This document shows, in pieces, positions 34,374 through 46,869 of a stretch of 64,000 bases of DNA. This DNA is from Bryopsis sp. KO-2023 (Eukaryota; Chlorophyta; Ulvophyceae; Bryopsidales; Bryopsidaceae): positions 4,526,001-4,590,000 of the forward strand of contig BSYQ01000004.1 in assembly GCA_030272585.1 (NCBI GenBank), given 5' to 3'. Both the position numbers and the translations under genes were made by a program. How positions within the stretch are numbered: the first letter of the stretch is position 1; each line of letters opens with the position of its first letter. The notes below the pieces were generated by a model, which made no database searches, was not told where the DNA came from, and saw only the letters and a program-made list of their open reading frames with translations.

Positions 34374-37300
34374 ATGACGAGTCCTCCAGGTACAATCCAA
34401 CAAAAATAGAATGAAATGGATAACAAACTGAATAATAAACTGCATCTGCATTTGTTCAATATTATTTATTATTTATTCTTTTTTCATCTTTGTGAGTGGG
34501 TCAAATTTTCCTTGTTTCGTGGAGTTTGATTTTTTGTCAGAATCGAACAAGATGTATATTAAAAGACATTGCTTCTTCCTCTTTTTTTTTCAACTTTTCT
34601 TTTCTTTGTTTTTTGTATTATTTTGGGGTGTGGATGACCTATGATATTTCCAGTTAAACATGCATGTTTTTTCGTAATAATTTCTTAGCTTACTGTTATT
34701 TTTTTTCCCCACAGCGTGGCAGCACCCATTTGTGAATGTGTTCAAGCACGTGGGTCTGGACAAATGGAGGGATGCAAAAAAAGAGGGGGAAGTCGTTCCG
34801 ACCATGGTGAGGATTTCATTGGGGAAAAAAAATAAAATCTTTTGAATAAAATAGAAGGAAAGCGGATTAAAATGTATAACCTGAGCTGGCAATTTTTTTA
34901 TTTTTTTTTAAATGCCATGTGATTCATTTGTGCAGCTGCTCGATTGGATACATTTGGATCTTATATTGTTTTTTGGAATTAATTTTCTACGAAGAATTTC
35001 AGACTTCTTTCCAGACGATTTTTCTAACCCTTTTTTTTTGGCAGGAAGATTCTAATAATATGAATATATAACTATTAAAAGTTACGGTAATTTTTCCCCC
35101 TTTTTTTTAGGGAGGGGGGGGGGATGAAGGGAGGTATTAGTAAGAATGATTATCAAGAGAAAGGCATTTTCTGTGTATGATTCATCGTCGATCTCATTTT
35201 CGGTGTCCAGGACAAATTTATCGGCAAAACTGTGATCAAGATATCAGGGTCGGTGCCAGCAGCCAATTTTGTGCAAATCCCAAAATCGAGGAATCATAGT
35301 TTGGGCCTTACCGGACGATTCTTATACATACAGGTATTCGAAAAAGAAAAAAAAAAGGGAAGAAAAAGAAGCAAAAAAAAATGAAAGTTTCGCTACCCGA
35401 CAGCTGAAAATTCGAAATTGTCACCTCATTATTTCGATGGCGTGCCAAAAAAAATATAAAATAAACTCCTTCGAAAAGAGAATGCTATTGTTTGAAAATT
35501 TTCTTTTTGGCTGAAATATTCTCATTTCGATGCTTGCTTTTTGTTTTTCTTTTTTGGAGATCCGCATACATGCCAATTTTTTTTTTTTCAATTTCCTGCT
35601 TTGTTGCTATTGATAAAATGGTTTAACCAATTTCTTCATTTTTGTTCAAATTAACTTTTTTCTTTTTCTTTTTTCTTAACTTTTTTCTTTTTGGTAGGTT
35701 TGTGTGAATCCATACAAAATGTTCATTCTGCATTTGGATGTCATGACCACCGACAAAAACACTCACAGAGTTACCTTGAGCAATCTTTCCAAATCTGCAA
35801 CAACTACAAAGGTATGCCAAACTATACATAAGGTGTGGTTTAGTTTCTTATTCCGAACTCGCCCATCCAACTCTTCAACGATAAAATCTTGCAAATAAAA
35901 ATTCTCGATGGCATAATGATTATATGAAGTTATGCAATACTACAACCAAAAACTTTTGGTCGTCAAACTTTTTAAACCAGTGCTATAGATTTTTTATGCC
36001 TATTTTTTTGTCAATACTGATTGAATCAAATGAGGTGATTAATTTTTCCCCCACCTAACTTTTTCACTTTTTTCGACACTTTTTCTTTTTTTTTGAAAAA
36101 ATCCTCTCGATTTTTCAAAGAACCAACTGTTCCAAGGCAAAAATTAAAATTAAAAAAACACTGGTGGCGATTTCTCAAACATACAGAATGTGCCAACCCT
36201 CGACATACCTATCTCCTTTTTTTCTTGTTTCAGATCTTTTTTTTTTCTTTCCCTTCATCCCTATTCTTTTTCTTCTTTTTTGTTCTAAAATTTATCAGCG
36301 TTTCTATGTCTGCCAGAAAAACGCTCGGAGCATTCATTTCGCTTTGAAAGGATCCCATAAATGGAGCGTCTGGGCGATCGACATGGCCGTCGCTTTGAGG
36401 GAAAGAACCCCTTCTCCGTTCGAATGCTTAAAGGGTGTTCAAATGTGTGCTGGAATGATGGTCAGGGGCTTGTACACCTCGGATGTAAAATTCTCTTTGG
36501 AAGTGAGTGTGCCACCGAATTCATCCAACTCAATTATCGACCCAGTGTGTAAAAAAAACTTGCGAATGGTGAAGTCTAAATGGGGAAAATTACGAGTTTA
36601 GAAGCGATGCATGTCGATTTATTTGTTTTCTTCGTTATATTTCTGGACAGTGTCTTTTTTTCAAAAAGAATTCTGGACATTGTCTTTTTTTGTTGCATTT
36701 TTAAATGCTGTGTTTTTTTTTGGTTCTATTGTTAGAGATGCCGTCTTTCTTTGTTATATTTTTATATGCTGTTTTTTTTTGGTTCTGTTTTTAGACGCTG
36801 CCTCGTGACATGAGCATGTCGCAAGCGCTGGAGCCAGGGCTGTTTGATTTGCTGTGGTTTCCGAAAGAACCGGAGGATGTCGGGGAACTTTTCGGTAGAA
36901 GGTGAGGGGGTCACAAAGAATTTCCTTTCTTTTTTTTAAATGTTTTTCTGGATTTTTTTTTTCAAGTTTCTTTACTTTTTTTTCTCTTTTCTTTTTGTGT
37001 TATGGTGTTCGTTTCTGGTGCCTAGCGCAGAAAGAAAAACAGTGAGAATGACCAATTCTTATTTTGTCAGAATCTTTTTTGATGTACACTCTTTTTCCAT
37101 CAAAAAATAACACCACCACCACCCGCACCCCCTCCCCCCCCCAAAAAAAAATAATAAAAAAAAAAACATAAGAAGAATAAGAATAACACTCATTTCCAGA
37201 AACCAGGATGAGAAACTAAAATGAACATACCAACCAGATCAAGACGTGTTAATTTTGTTTTCCAACATTAAGAAATCACAGTTTACAAAATATTTGCCAC

Positions 37301-40300
37301 TCAGGAAAAAAAATCTTAAAAAAAATCTAAAATAAATGCAAACAATTGTTGAAATACTTCGATGATTTTGAAAACCCCGAGAACTAGGAAAAAACGATCT
37401 GAGAGAAGAAAAAGCCAAGACAGTAAAACCAACAAAAAAATAATTCGTCGTTAAAAATGAACAGATAAAAATCCAACAGATAAATAAATATAACCCCTCC
37501 ACGTGCCTTTCCCTTTATTTTTTATTGTCTATTTCCTGATGGAAATCTCTCTCTATGTATATATACTTTTAACAAAATAAAACAGTTCTTTCTTTCTGTT
37601 TGGCGAATTGTTTTTTTTGTGTATTTTGCTGTTCGGTTTCTAATTTTTTTATTTTTCTTGTTTTTTGACCTCAAGACCGAAGAACACTAATAACTCCAAG
37701 AACACCAAAATGCCCAGCATCAAGAAAAAGCTTGGGGAACAGCCACCTAAAAAGAATCGGGCAGCTCCGAAAGATGTCAATCCATCACCGGTGGTGCCCA
37801 AAAACGTTGAAAGCCCAACCAAACAGGGGGCTTCCCCGCTCAGAGAATTGCAAAACGTTTTTCCCGATACTCCAAATTCACTCACAAACTCTCATCGACA
37901 GCACTCCGAGGTTCGATCAAAAAAAGCATTCGATTACAGTGAGATGGTGTTACTGGGTGGGGGTATGTGCATGTGTTTCCAGATTTTTCCTGATTGTTTT
38001 CGACCTCCAGTCATCAAAAGTAAATATAGAATTTACCACCATTTTAAACAAAAAAATTCCTGAAGAAACGGAGGGCGTTTGAACTTTTTTTCGTTTCTTT
38101 TTCCCCCAAAAATTTCCCCCCCCCCCCCCCCCCCCGAAAAAAAAAAAAAAGAAAGAAAGAAAGAAAGCGAAAGGGAACAATACAATTTAAAAAATGCATT
38201 GCCTGCAGGAATGTCAGACCTCGACAAATAAAGAGACAAATTTATTAAAAAAAAAAATGGAACGAGGGGAAATGAACACAAACAAACACACACACACACA
38301 CGAGAATCAAAACTAAAAAAAGCTTCCTGGAAATAACTCTCTCAGATATTTCATCCCTTATGGATCCGCATGTCGTTTTTTCAATCAACAGCTTTGTCGA
38401 GGAAGTTTTAGTCCCTGAACAGCATCCTTTGAGTTTGATTTCAGAAAAGATTTTTTATTTTTTTTTGGGGGGAAAGAGGTCTATGACTAACCTCCAGATC
38501 TTTTGAAGAAGAGTTGTGCATAAATTTAGTCTCACTTTAATTATGTGGGGCTTCCTGATACAGGTGGATGAAAAGACTGTTGAACCCCAAATGTCAGTTT
38601 TCAGAGTGTGTGGGTTCACTGGAGAATACACAAACATGATGGTGTGGATTCCTGGTTCGGACAACATCGCTTTCGCAGCTTCCTCTGTCGTCGTTATCAT
38701 TACGGGTGCGACGATCGTCTGTTTGTTTGTTTTTGTTTTTTTTTACCATTGACTGAACACAGTCTGACTCTCAGTAAGGTGGTCACTTTTCTTACATTCC
38801 TGCTTTTTTTTATGATAAATTTTTTTGAATATGCCTGGAGTTTCATTAAAAAAAAAGAAAAAAATAGGGAAAGTAACAAAGTAACTGGTGCAATCAACCC
38901 CACCGAGTAGCTGCGCCTTCATCTGCATGTGTTTTTTTTTTTTTTCCGATTTTATTATTATTATTACTGCTATTTAATTTTTTTAAACCTCAACTCTAGG
39001 TGATGGGAGCGTTCAAAGGCAGCTGTTTGGACACAGCGCCCCGATCTGTGCGATATGCGTGGATGGCAGCGGAGGAATTCTCGCCACCGGGCAAGAAGGT
39101 CAAGAAGCGATCATCAGAATTTGGGATTTGGAAACGAAGGAATGCATGGCCATGCTGAAAGGTGATATCCTCATTACCAAATCTTCCCCCCCCCAAAAAA
39201 AAACCAAAAACCAAAAAACAAAAAACAACAAAAAAAACATGGAGTGTAGTGTTCTCCGTGCGGTCGTCGTTTTCCATTTTCACTTTTTTTTTTTTTTGCT
39301 TTCAGAAAATCATCAACAAGGTTGAAAAAGAAACAGCTTTGCTAAATCTTTGGAAAAAGTGAGTGTCTGTGTTTTTTTTTTTTTAAATGCTTTCTTCATT
39401 TGGCCCAGGTCATGCATCTGGTTTGATTTCGATGGATTTATCCTTGGATGGCGAACATCTGGTGGCTGTCGGTCTGGATGCGCAACACCGTCAATCGATA
39501 ATCACTTGGAATATAAAAGACATAAGAAAGGGAGAGGGGGTAGGCATGATCTGTCACTCCAAAAATATCCGAGAAAATAAATTTCCATTGAAATTTATTC
39601 CCCAACCAAACCGTGTGCGACTCTTTCCATCCTGAACACCCTGCTAGAGTTTCGTTTCAAGAAAAAAAAAATAGAAAAGAAACTAAGAAATTAAATCAAA
39701 ATAATAAAATATGTAAAGTTACATGGCAAGTAATATTTGATCAATGATAATCCCTCAGTTTTTGGTGTGTGTGTTTTGTGGCTGTTTTAGGGAAAAACAA
39801 AATCCTCCATTTCCCCCCTACCTGCATGACTGTTCTGGTTTTTTTATGTTCGTAGGATGCATTGATGGAAATTCAACAGACGAGCGACTTCAACATAAAA
39901 CATATCAAATGGAGTGCGTTCGACGATGACAAATTGCTGAGTTGTGGCCGAGACAGCATCAGGATATACAGAGTGAAAGAAAACCAGCTCCGGGGCATGT
40001 CCATCAAACTCGGATCGCCAGAAAAAAGAGTGAGACTTCCAAACAGTCACTCGTTTTTTAGTTCTCCTGTTTCACTTACTTGACGGTGGATAGAAGGCTG
40101 CAAGGAAATTTTTCATCCTTCAAATCCAAAACAGTCAAATGGAAGGAATAAATGAGCCGGAAAATGCTATCCAACAAAGGAAAAACTGAGTGGATTATCA
40201 ATTTTGTGGACCAAATATTACTTACCATATAATACAGTACACATATTTAATTATCGTGATTTAATTTCTTAGTTTCTTTTATGGGCGTATTTGAACCCAA

Positions 40301-43300
40301 ACAAACATCGATGAAAAGTTGGCAGTAACTTGACATGATTGCATTTTTTTTTTCTCAAGGGCATAAATCGATGGTGTGGAGCATCATATCGTGTGTGTGT
40401 TTTTATTACAGGTGAGAAAAATTCCGGGGGGTGGCTCCGCTTCGATCGGCAATCAGATATTCACATGCATGGCTTTCGAGGTGGTCAGCAATCCGCTCCA
40501 GAAGGAGAGGCATGTTTATGTGGGGAGTGCATCCGGAGCCGTGTTTCAAATCAATTACGAACAGTGAGTCGAAAACAGCAAGCAGCAATTCGAGAAATAA
40601 AGAAATCTCTCCCTAGGGATGGTGGTGATGCTTTTTTTCCCAATTCAAACACAGCACCCCCTCATTTTTTTCCTTTTTTTTTCTATTTTCTTTGGGTTTT
40701 TTTTTGCGATGGCGATTTCTTTCTTCTCCTCTCATATGAGAAAGAGGAGGTAAAGAAAAGATTTTTTGTTTTTATTTCATTTTCTTTAAAATATAATATA
40801 GATATATATGTGTATCCATTTTTTAAAGTTTTTTTTTTTTTTTTGGGGGGGGGGGTTTTTTGGGGGGGGGGGGACTATGAGCATCATTCCTACATTTTTT
40901 CCTGAATAGCTCGTGGCATTATTTTTCCCACTCCTCCATTCTCGTTGGGATTTCTTTTTTGTAATGTCGGTGGTGGTGTTGGTGAGGAGTTCAGACGGCG
41001 ATTGGACTGCATCTATCAGCTCCACAACGGGGCAATAAACTGCATGTCCATCAGCGAGGGTTTCTGTGCTATGGGCTCCGATGACGATTTCTTGAGGGTC
41101 TGGCCCCTGGACTTTTCAGATTACTTCTTGGAGGTGATGAAAACCCACAGATCCAGCATTGAAAATCTGTCCAATTCACATTTTTACAAAAATAAAGTAA
41201 ATAATTGATTAATTAAAATAAGTAAAGAAGTAGAAACAAATTAAATAAGTAAATTAATATGACCCCTATTCTAACCAAATTCCCTTCAATAACCACAGCC
41301 TGGGGTCCTAACTGTACAAACTCCACATCAACTACCCTACCAAATTACCCACAAATCGAAAAAAGGAAAATTCGCTTTCCCCGACTCTGTCATGTTTTTT
41401 CGGCACATAAATTGCATCGGGCCCAAAAGCTGCACGTAGCCTTCCAACAGTGCAAATCAGTTACATGGGGAGGATACCCAGTCAATCTTAAAACTCTTTT
41501 CTCAACTCAATATTCATCATCATATGCTTCTTTCCCCCCGATATTTATTCTTTTCATTTATTTTTCTCACAATCAAGCTAAGTTTCTATCCAGTTTTTTT
41601 GAATATCTTTTTTTTCATGAATCCTCAGGCAAAAAACGAAGCCTCGGTGACATCCATGGGGCTGTCCCCAGACGGTCTAAAAATAGCCGTCGGAACAGAA
41701 TCCGGCGCCATCGGTGCCCTGGACATCGCCACTCATTGTCATTCAACCCTGCTTCGCTCCCACACCGACACCATCAACTGCGTGGCGATTTCACCCAAGG
41801 GCTCCCCTGAAATATGCACGGCCTCCATGGATGGCTCTGTGAGGGTGTGGTCCATACCCACATGCAGTCAACAGTGTCAATTTGCTGCTGATGGGGAAAA
41901 GGCGTTCACGGTTGCTTATCATCCGCATGGGGCGGTGCTGGCGGCTGGGTTCAACAAGGGGAAAATCAGAGTGTTTGATGTCGCAGGGACGATGCTGATC
42001 CAGGTATACACACAAGAAAATTGTTCTATTTATAGAGATATATACCTGATATATAGATATTCTTTTGAATGTGCCCTGTCCTGGTGGCGGCTCGATTGCT
42101 TCCTCGTGCTGTGGATGAGGGCTATCCACCCACGGCAGAAGGTATCAATGAGAAAAACTTCGTAAGAACTTTTGCATGACTAAGTTTGACATGCACATGG
42201 ATGCATGCCCATTAGCCGCTCCGAAACAAACACACAATCCTCTCAGAAGCATCTTTGAAAAAAATATGCAAAAAAAACAGAGGTGGTCGTTTGGATGGCC
42301 TTGCAGGAATGCGTTCAGCACCGAGGCGACGTGCGCTGGGTGGAATTCTCCACGACTGGCGATCGGCTTTTTTCGATGGGCTCCGATGGAAACCTATGCA
42401 TGTACGATACCACCCATGACTATAGGCCCATCAAATACACCGCTGTCTCGGAGCCCTCCCCCCATGTGTGCATGGCCATCAGCTCGGATTCAAAATGGCT
42501 GGCGGTGACCGCCCACAAGAATGCAACCCCCAGAGCTTCCATCCTGATCTTTCATGCGGAGGGACTGGACCCCTGCTTGAAAATTGAAACTTTGACCGAT
42601 GCTTTTTCAAGGTGGGGAGCGATTTTTTGGGTTTCTCCATTTGTACAGGAAATATGGATGTTTGTATGGCCATCATAATCCTTTGTGTGTCGACCCCCAA
42701 TGCTTCATGGAAGGGAAAAAAAAGAAAGAAAAACTACTGTGAGAAAGAGAACTGATGTGGTTGCTCTATGTCAGACTGGCCTTTACGCCCGACAGCCGCC
42801 AGCTGTGGGGCATCGATGTGAAATCCCCATCCATAATCCGCTTCGATGTAGAATCCGGAGGAAATCTCGGGGCTCTGACCAACATCCATTCGGAAGGTTG
42901 CGGAGCCATGGAAATAGACCCCTCTCTGAAGTATGTATGGACCGGTGGAGGGGACGGTGTGGTGAAGATGTGGGATTATTCGTCAGAAATCGCCGACAGT
43001 TCCCCCTTTGGCGAACCCCAAAGCTTCACTGGCCACCCAGATATCATCACAGGTTGGTAGCCTTTTTTTTGGCATGCTTTTCGTCAAAACAAAAATCTGA
43101 TGGAATATCCAAGGTCGTGAAATAGCCACCAAAAGAATGATCTCTGTTGGGAGCGTTCTGGGGAAGAAAGAAATTGGCCTGTCAGACCCCCTACATAATG
43201 ACTTCCACTTTCTGTCTGTGCCAGATATCAAGCTGCTGGGCGATTATGTAATCAGTGTGGGTTATGGAAACGCCATTATCGTATGGAAAGTCGACATCGG

Positions 43301-46300
43301 ATACCCTCACTCCATGGCCTTAGCCATCCCAAAAGTAAGTAAAGTCGTCGTGTGTTGGTAATTGAGAACCACAATTCGTGATTTTGGCGGCTGCTTTGAT
43401 ATGCTTGCCGATCTCTTTCATTTTTCGGGGAACTCGGGCCCGTTGTCTCATTTTGTGATTGCCCAACAGGATCGAGCTGAGAACCTGCCGAAAACCCCAG
43501 CGCCGACGCTCGCGCTGGCACAGATGCACGATCAACGAGAGCCTTCCCCAAACAACGTGCCTGAGATGGGTGCTCGCTCAGCCGCATCCCATCCAAAACT
43601 CCCCGCCGCCGTTTCCAGACGTCTGGAGTGCGATTCCATCTTGGGCGTGTCCGGAGAAGTTCCCGATTCCGTTGTTTGGGATGCCGACACTGGTTTCTTT
43701 GCCTACTCGGCGGATAACATCGTGGTGGTGGAACATCTCCAGTCCAGGAAGCAGACTTTCCTCAGCAACCATTCTCAACAGGTCTGCGGTTTGGCGCTCG
43801 CTCCTGGTGGGTCGCTGCTGGCGTCTGGTTCGCAAGGCGTGGAGGCCAGTCGATCTGCTGATATATATATTTGGGACACTGCGAGTAGGAGGCGAGTGGC
43901 TGTTCTGGAGTACCATCCATGCTCCGTCCAGGTGCCGCCACATCTCATACACGAAATCAACACAAACCCACCTTTGTGGCGCTTCGATCACGTGACTGAG
44001 CCGTTGTTCTTTTGCGCTACTCTAGCTTGAAAGGTTGATAAGTTACTTTCTGGTCGGTTTTCTCGTGGTCTGGCACGTACTCAGGCATTGGCGTTCTCTC
44101 CGGACGCCTGCTGGCTGGTGTCACTCGGTGCCGCTCCGGAGCGATCGGTCGTCATTTGGGACGTCGTCAGTGGAGAAGCCATCGCCGTTGGTCGAACACG
44201 GGAGCACTTGACTGCCGTGGCGTGGTGCCCAGCATCGGATCGACCCGAGTTCGTAACAGTCGGGGGGGAAGGAGCGTTGATATGGACGCTGGAGTCAACG
44301 CATCTGTGTCAAAGGTCCATGGTTTTGCCTGTGGAGGCGATAGAGGCCGGATGCTGTTGCGTATGCTGTGACAGTCTGGGGCGCATTCTGATCGGGGACG
44401 GACGAGGAACTGTGTGGTCTTTGTCGGTGAGCGGCTAGTCTCCGGTCTAGACCGGCAGCGATGCTTTGCAGAGCTCCCTCTGTCGTCCCCCGTCTCAAAG
44501 TTTTGATGTTGTGAACAGATTACCACTGGGGGAGGCTCGCTTTCTCATAAAGCCATTGAACTTGAGGCGGCGGTGATGTCCATATTCGTATGTGGAGCCA
44601 GGCTCGCTGTCGGGACTGCTGACGGCACGCTGGGGTTGTACAGGTCCGTTCGGGTTTCTGTAGTCATAGGCACATGGTATCTGTGGGCCTGACTGGGTTA
44701 TAGGCTCCCCATAACGGCTGCGTGATGTTCAGGGGATCTGCGAACGACTCGTGGCTGCTGGAAAACATCGTGAAGCTGAACGGCGGCGTGACGTCTTTGT
44801 CGTTTGACGCTTGCATTCGCGAAGGAGTGGTGGGCACCGATGGAGGTGTGATTTGGTACGTCAACGTGGACGAGAAATCGAAATCGGCGTTGGTATCTGG
44901 GCACCCGTGCAAGGTTAGGAGCATGTCGGCGGCTGCACACGACCCCGACGTGTTAGCCACGACGTCAGAGGATGGGGTGCTGAGAATTTGGTCGGTTGAT
45001 AAGGTGGGATATATAGCGATGGAGAGAAACTACTATGGTTATTGTAATTGACCCTTACACATTACAGCAGTCGTTTCTTTGTCATCCAAGTGATATCCAG
45101 TTATGATGGATGTCCCTCACTGTGTTCCCCACTTGCAAGAATTCATGTGAATTCTCGTTATCAGGGAACCGTGACGATGGAAGTCAAGTCCAGCCAGAAG
45201 TGCACATCAGTATGTTTTTCGCTCTGTGGCGAAATCTGTGCAGCTGGGTACAACGACGGCACTCTCAGGCTTTTCGATGTCGAGAAGGCTGCAGTTCGAT
45301 GGACCCTTCTCAGGCACAGCTCGAGCGTGGTCGGTCTGGGAGTGGATGCTGAAGGCAAGAAACTCCTCTCCATGAGCGCGTAGGTTTAGAAACAAATCCC
45401 CCCTGCTTTTCTCAACTCGATCGATGTTATGGAGTAGAGTTGTTCTTATTGATACTGGGTCAAGTTCAAACTTTGGCATTGCCTGTTCTCACATCCTCTC
45501 CAATGATAAGGAGCAATGTTCAAGCCACTTGCGTTTGAATCAGATGATGGCTACTGGCCTTTTGGATGTCAGTCTGTCGATCATATCTTGTTTTTTACAC
45601 AAAATTGACCTGGGCCACTCGCATCTGTGAGTGGGTAGTTACCAAGATGCCTATTGCTCGGCAGTTGATGAAGACAGCTGTGGTGCTGTTTGCAGAGATG
45701 GGGTTGTGTACATAACCGAGATTGCCACTGGCAAGCTGCTTGGTCAGAACGATGGATTCCAGGGTGGAAGCCCCCCCCTATCATCCATTTCCATGTCTCG
45801 GAACGGTAACGTTTGCGCGGGTGCCTGGCCTCACAAGCTGGTGGTGTTCAATGTTCCTTGGAGCGACGCTCAATTCTCATCGAAGGCGATTTGCAAGAAG
45901 GTAGCCACTCCTCGACCATCCCCGATTGCTTTCGATTTTGCCCGCATCAGCAGCAAGCAAACCCACGGAAAAGGCCTGTTTTTGCTGTTTGACCATTCGC
46001 AACTTCCTTGCGAAATAAGCATTGTTATTGCCGCGTTATTCTCAGTGCTTGCATTTCTTGTCTTTAGTTCGACCCGACTACACAAGATGGCGGCGCTTCA
46101 TCGGCATTCTCCTCCAGCGAGCCGCACATAGTACTTTATACCAACGCCACCCTCGATGGTCGGATACTGTTCTTCGACACCCGGACTTCGCGGGTGAAAC
46201 GTAGCGTGCATTTACCCACTGGTTTCGTGTCTTCTCTCGCTGTGTCGATGAACGGAGTGTGGCTGGCGGCGGGGTCGCAGGGAGGCGCTGTTTTTATGGT

Positions 46301-46439
46301 GGAATACTCGAGCGGAGAATGGCGAGAGTTGCCTGGGCACAGGCGACCAGTGAACGCGATTCAATTCAGCCACTGTAACACGTCGCTGATGTCGGGCGGA
46401 GGAAACTTTCTGATGGTCTGGAACGTGCGGGATATGTGA
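34374..46439 (+). CDS. WDR90: WDR90/POC16 centriole protein: CFAP20-like domain plus WD40 repeats
   Basis: Twenty-five exons give about 1653 residues (human WDR90 about 1750): 34374-34389, 34715-34806, 35211-35333, 35698-35811, 36299-36502, 36795-36901, 37676-37962, 38346-38404, 38564-38705, 39000-39161, 39409-39539, 39856-40029, 40412-40563, 40995-41133, 41629-42003, 42307-42611, 42775-43052, 43225-43334, 43470-43931, 44085-44426, 44519-44643, 44733-45003, 45165-45379, 45696-45900, 46068-46439. All phases agree; only exon 8's 3' edge is uncertain. The start AWQHPFVNVFKHVGLDKW, then KISGSVPAANFVQIPKS and SLGLTGRFLYIQ, is the CFAP20/DUF667 domain that opens WDR90/POC16. A Lys/Pro-rich linker follows (exon 7), then WD repeats to the end (IIRIWDLET, GSVRVWSIP, LRIWSVDK, FLMVWNVRDM). 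The family binds the inner wall of the centriole microtubule scaffold, implying a ciliated or centriole-bearing cell. Confidence 0.95.
38116..38135. repeat. Run of 20 C in WDR90 intron 7
   Basis: An uninterrupted C tract followed by an A run and repeated GAAA. It lies in intron 37963-38345. The G-rich complement could form a quadruplex; replication slippage or assembly error could also affect its length. Confidence 0.8.
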
Positions 46440-46869
46440 TATATATTTGTATCCGTTGCGGGATGGTCGGGGTGGTGGTGGGGGGGGCTCTTCTTTTAGA
46501 TATAGCTGTGTACAGAAAGGGACATACTAGGAAAGATCTGCCAGGAGGAACTTGTACGATTTCGTGTAATTTATTAACCACTCATCTCAGTCAATGATTT
46601 GAATTTGTATTGCAAACACACCCTTCCCAGAAAGTCGGTGAACTTTTTGTTGCACAAATCACAGTGTGACGGAGAAAAATCCATCGACGCAGAAATAAGA
46701 ACCGACCATGGTTGGTCAGAATCGCGTTCCTCACTATTTTCGCTTTTGCTTGTAATCCGTTGCACGCAAAATACAACTCACACCGCCCACTCCCAGTGGA
46801 GTCGTGGAAAACAGACAAATAGCGATTTAAGAAAGCGCAACACAGAACTTGTGTTCGCTTCCATGTAAC

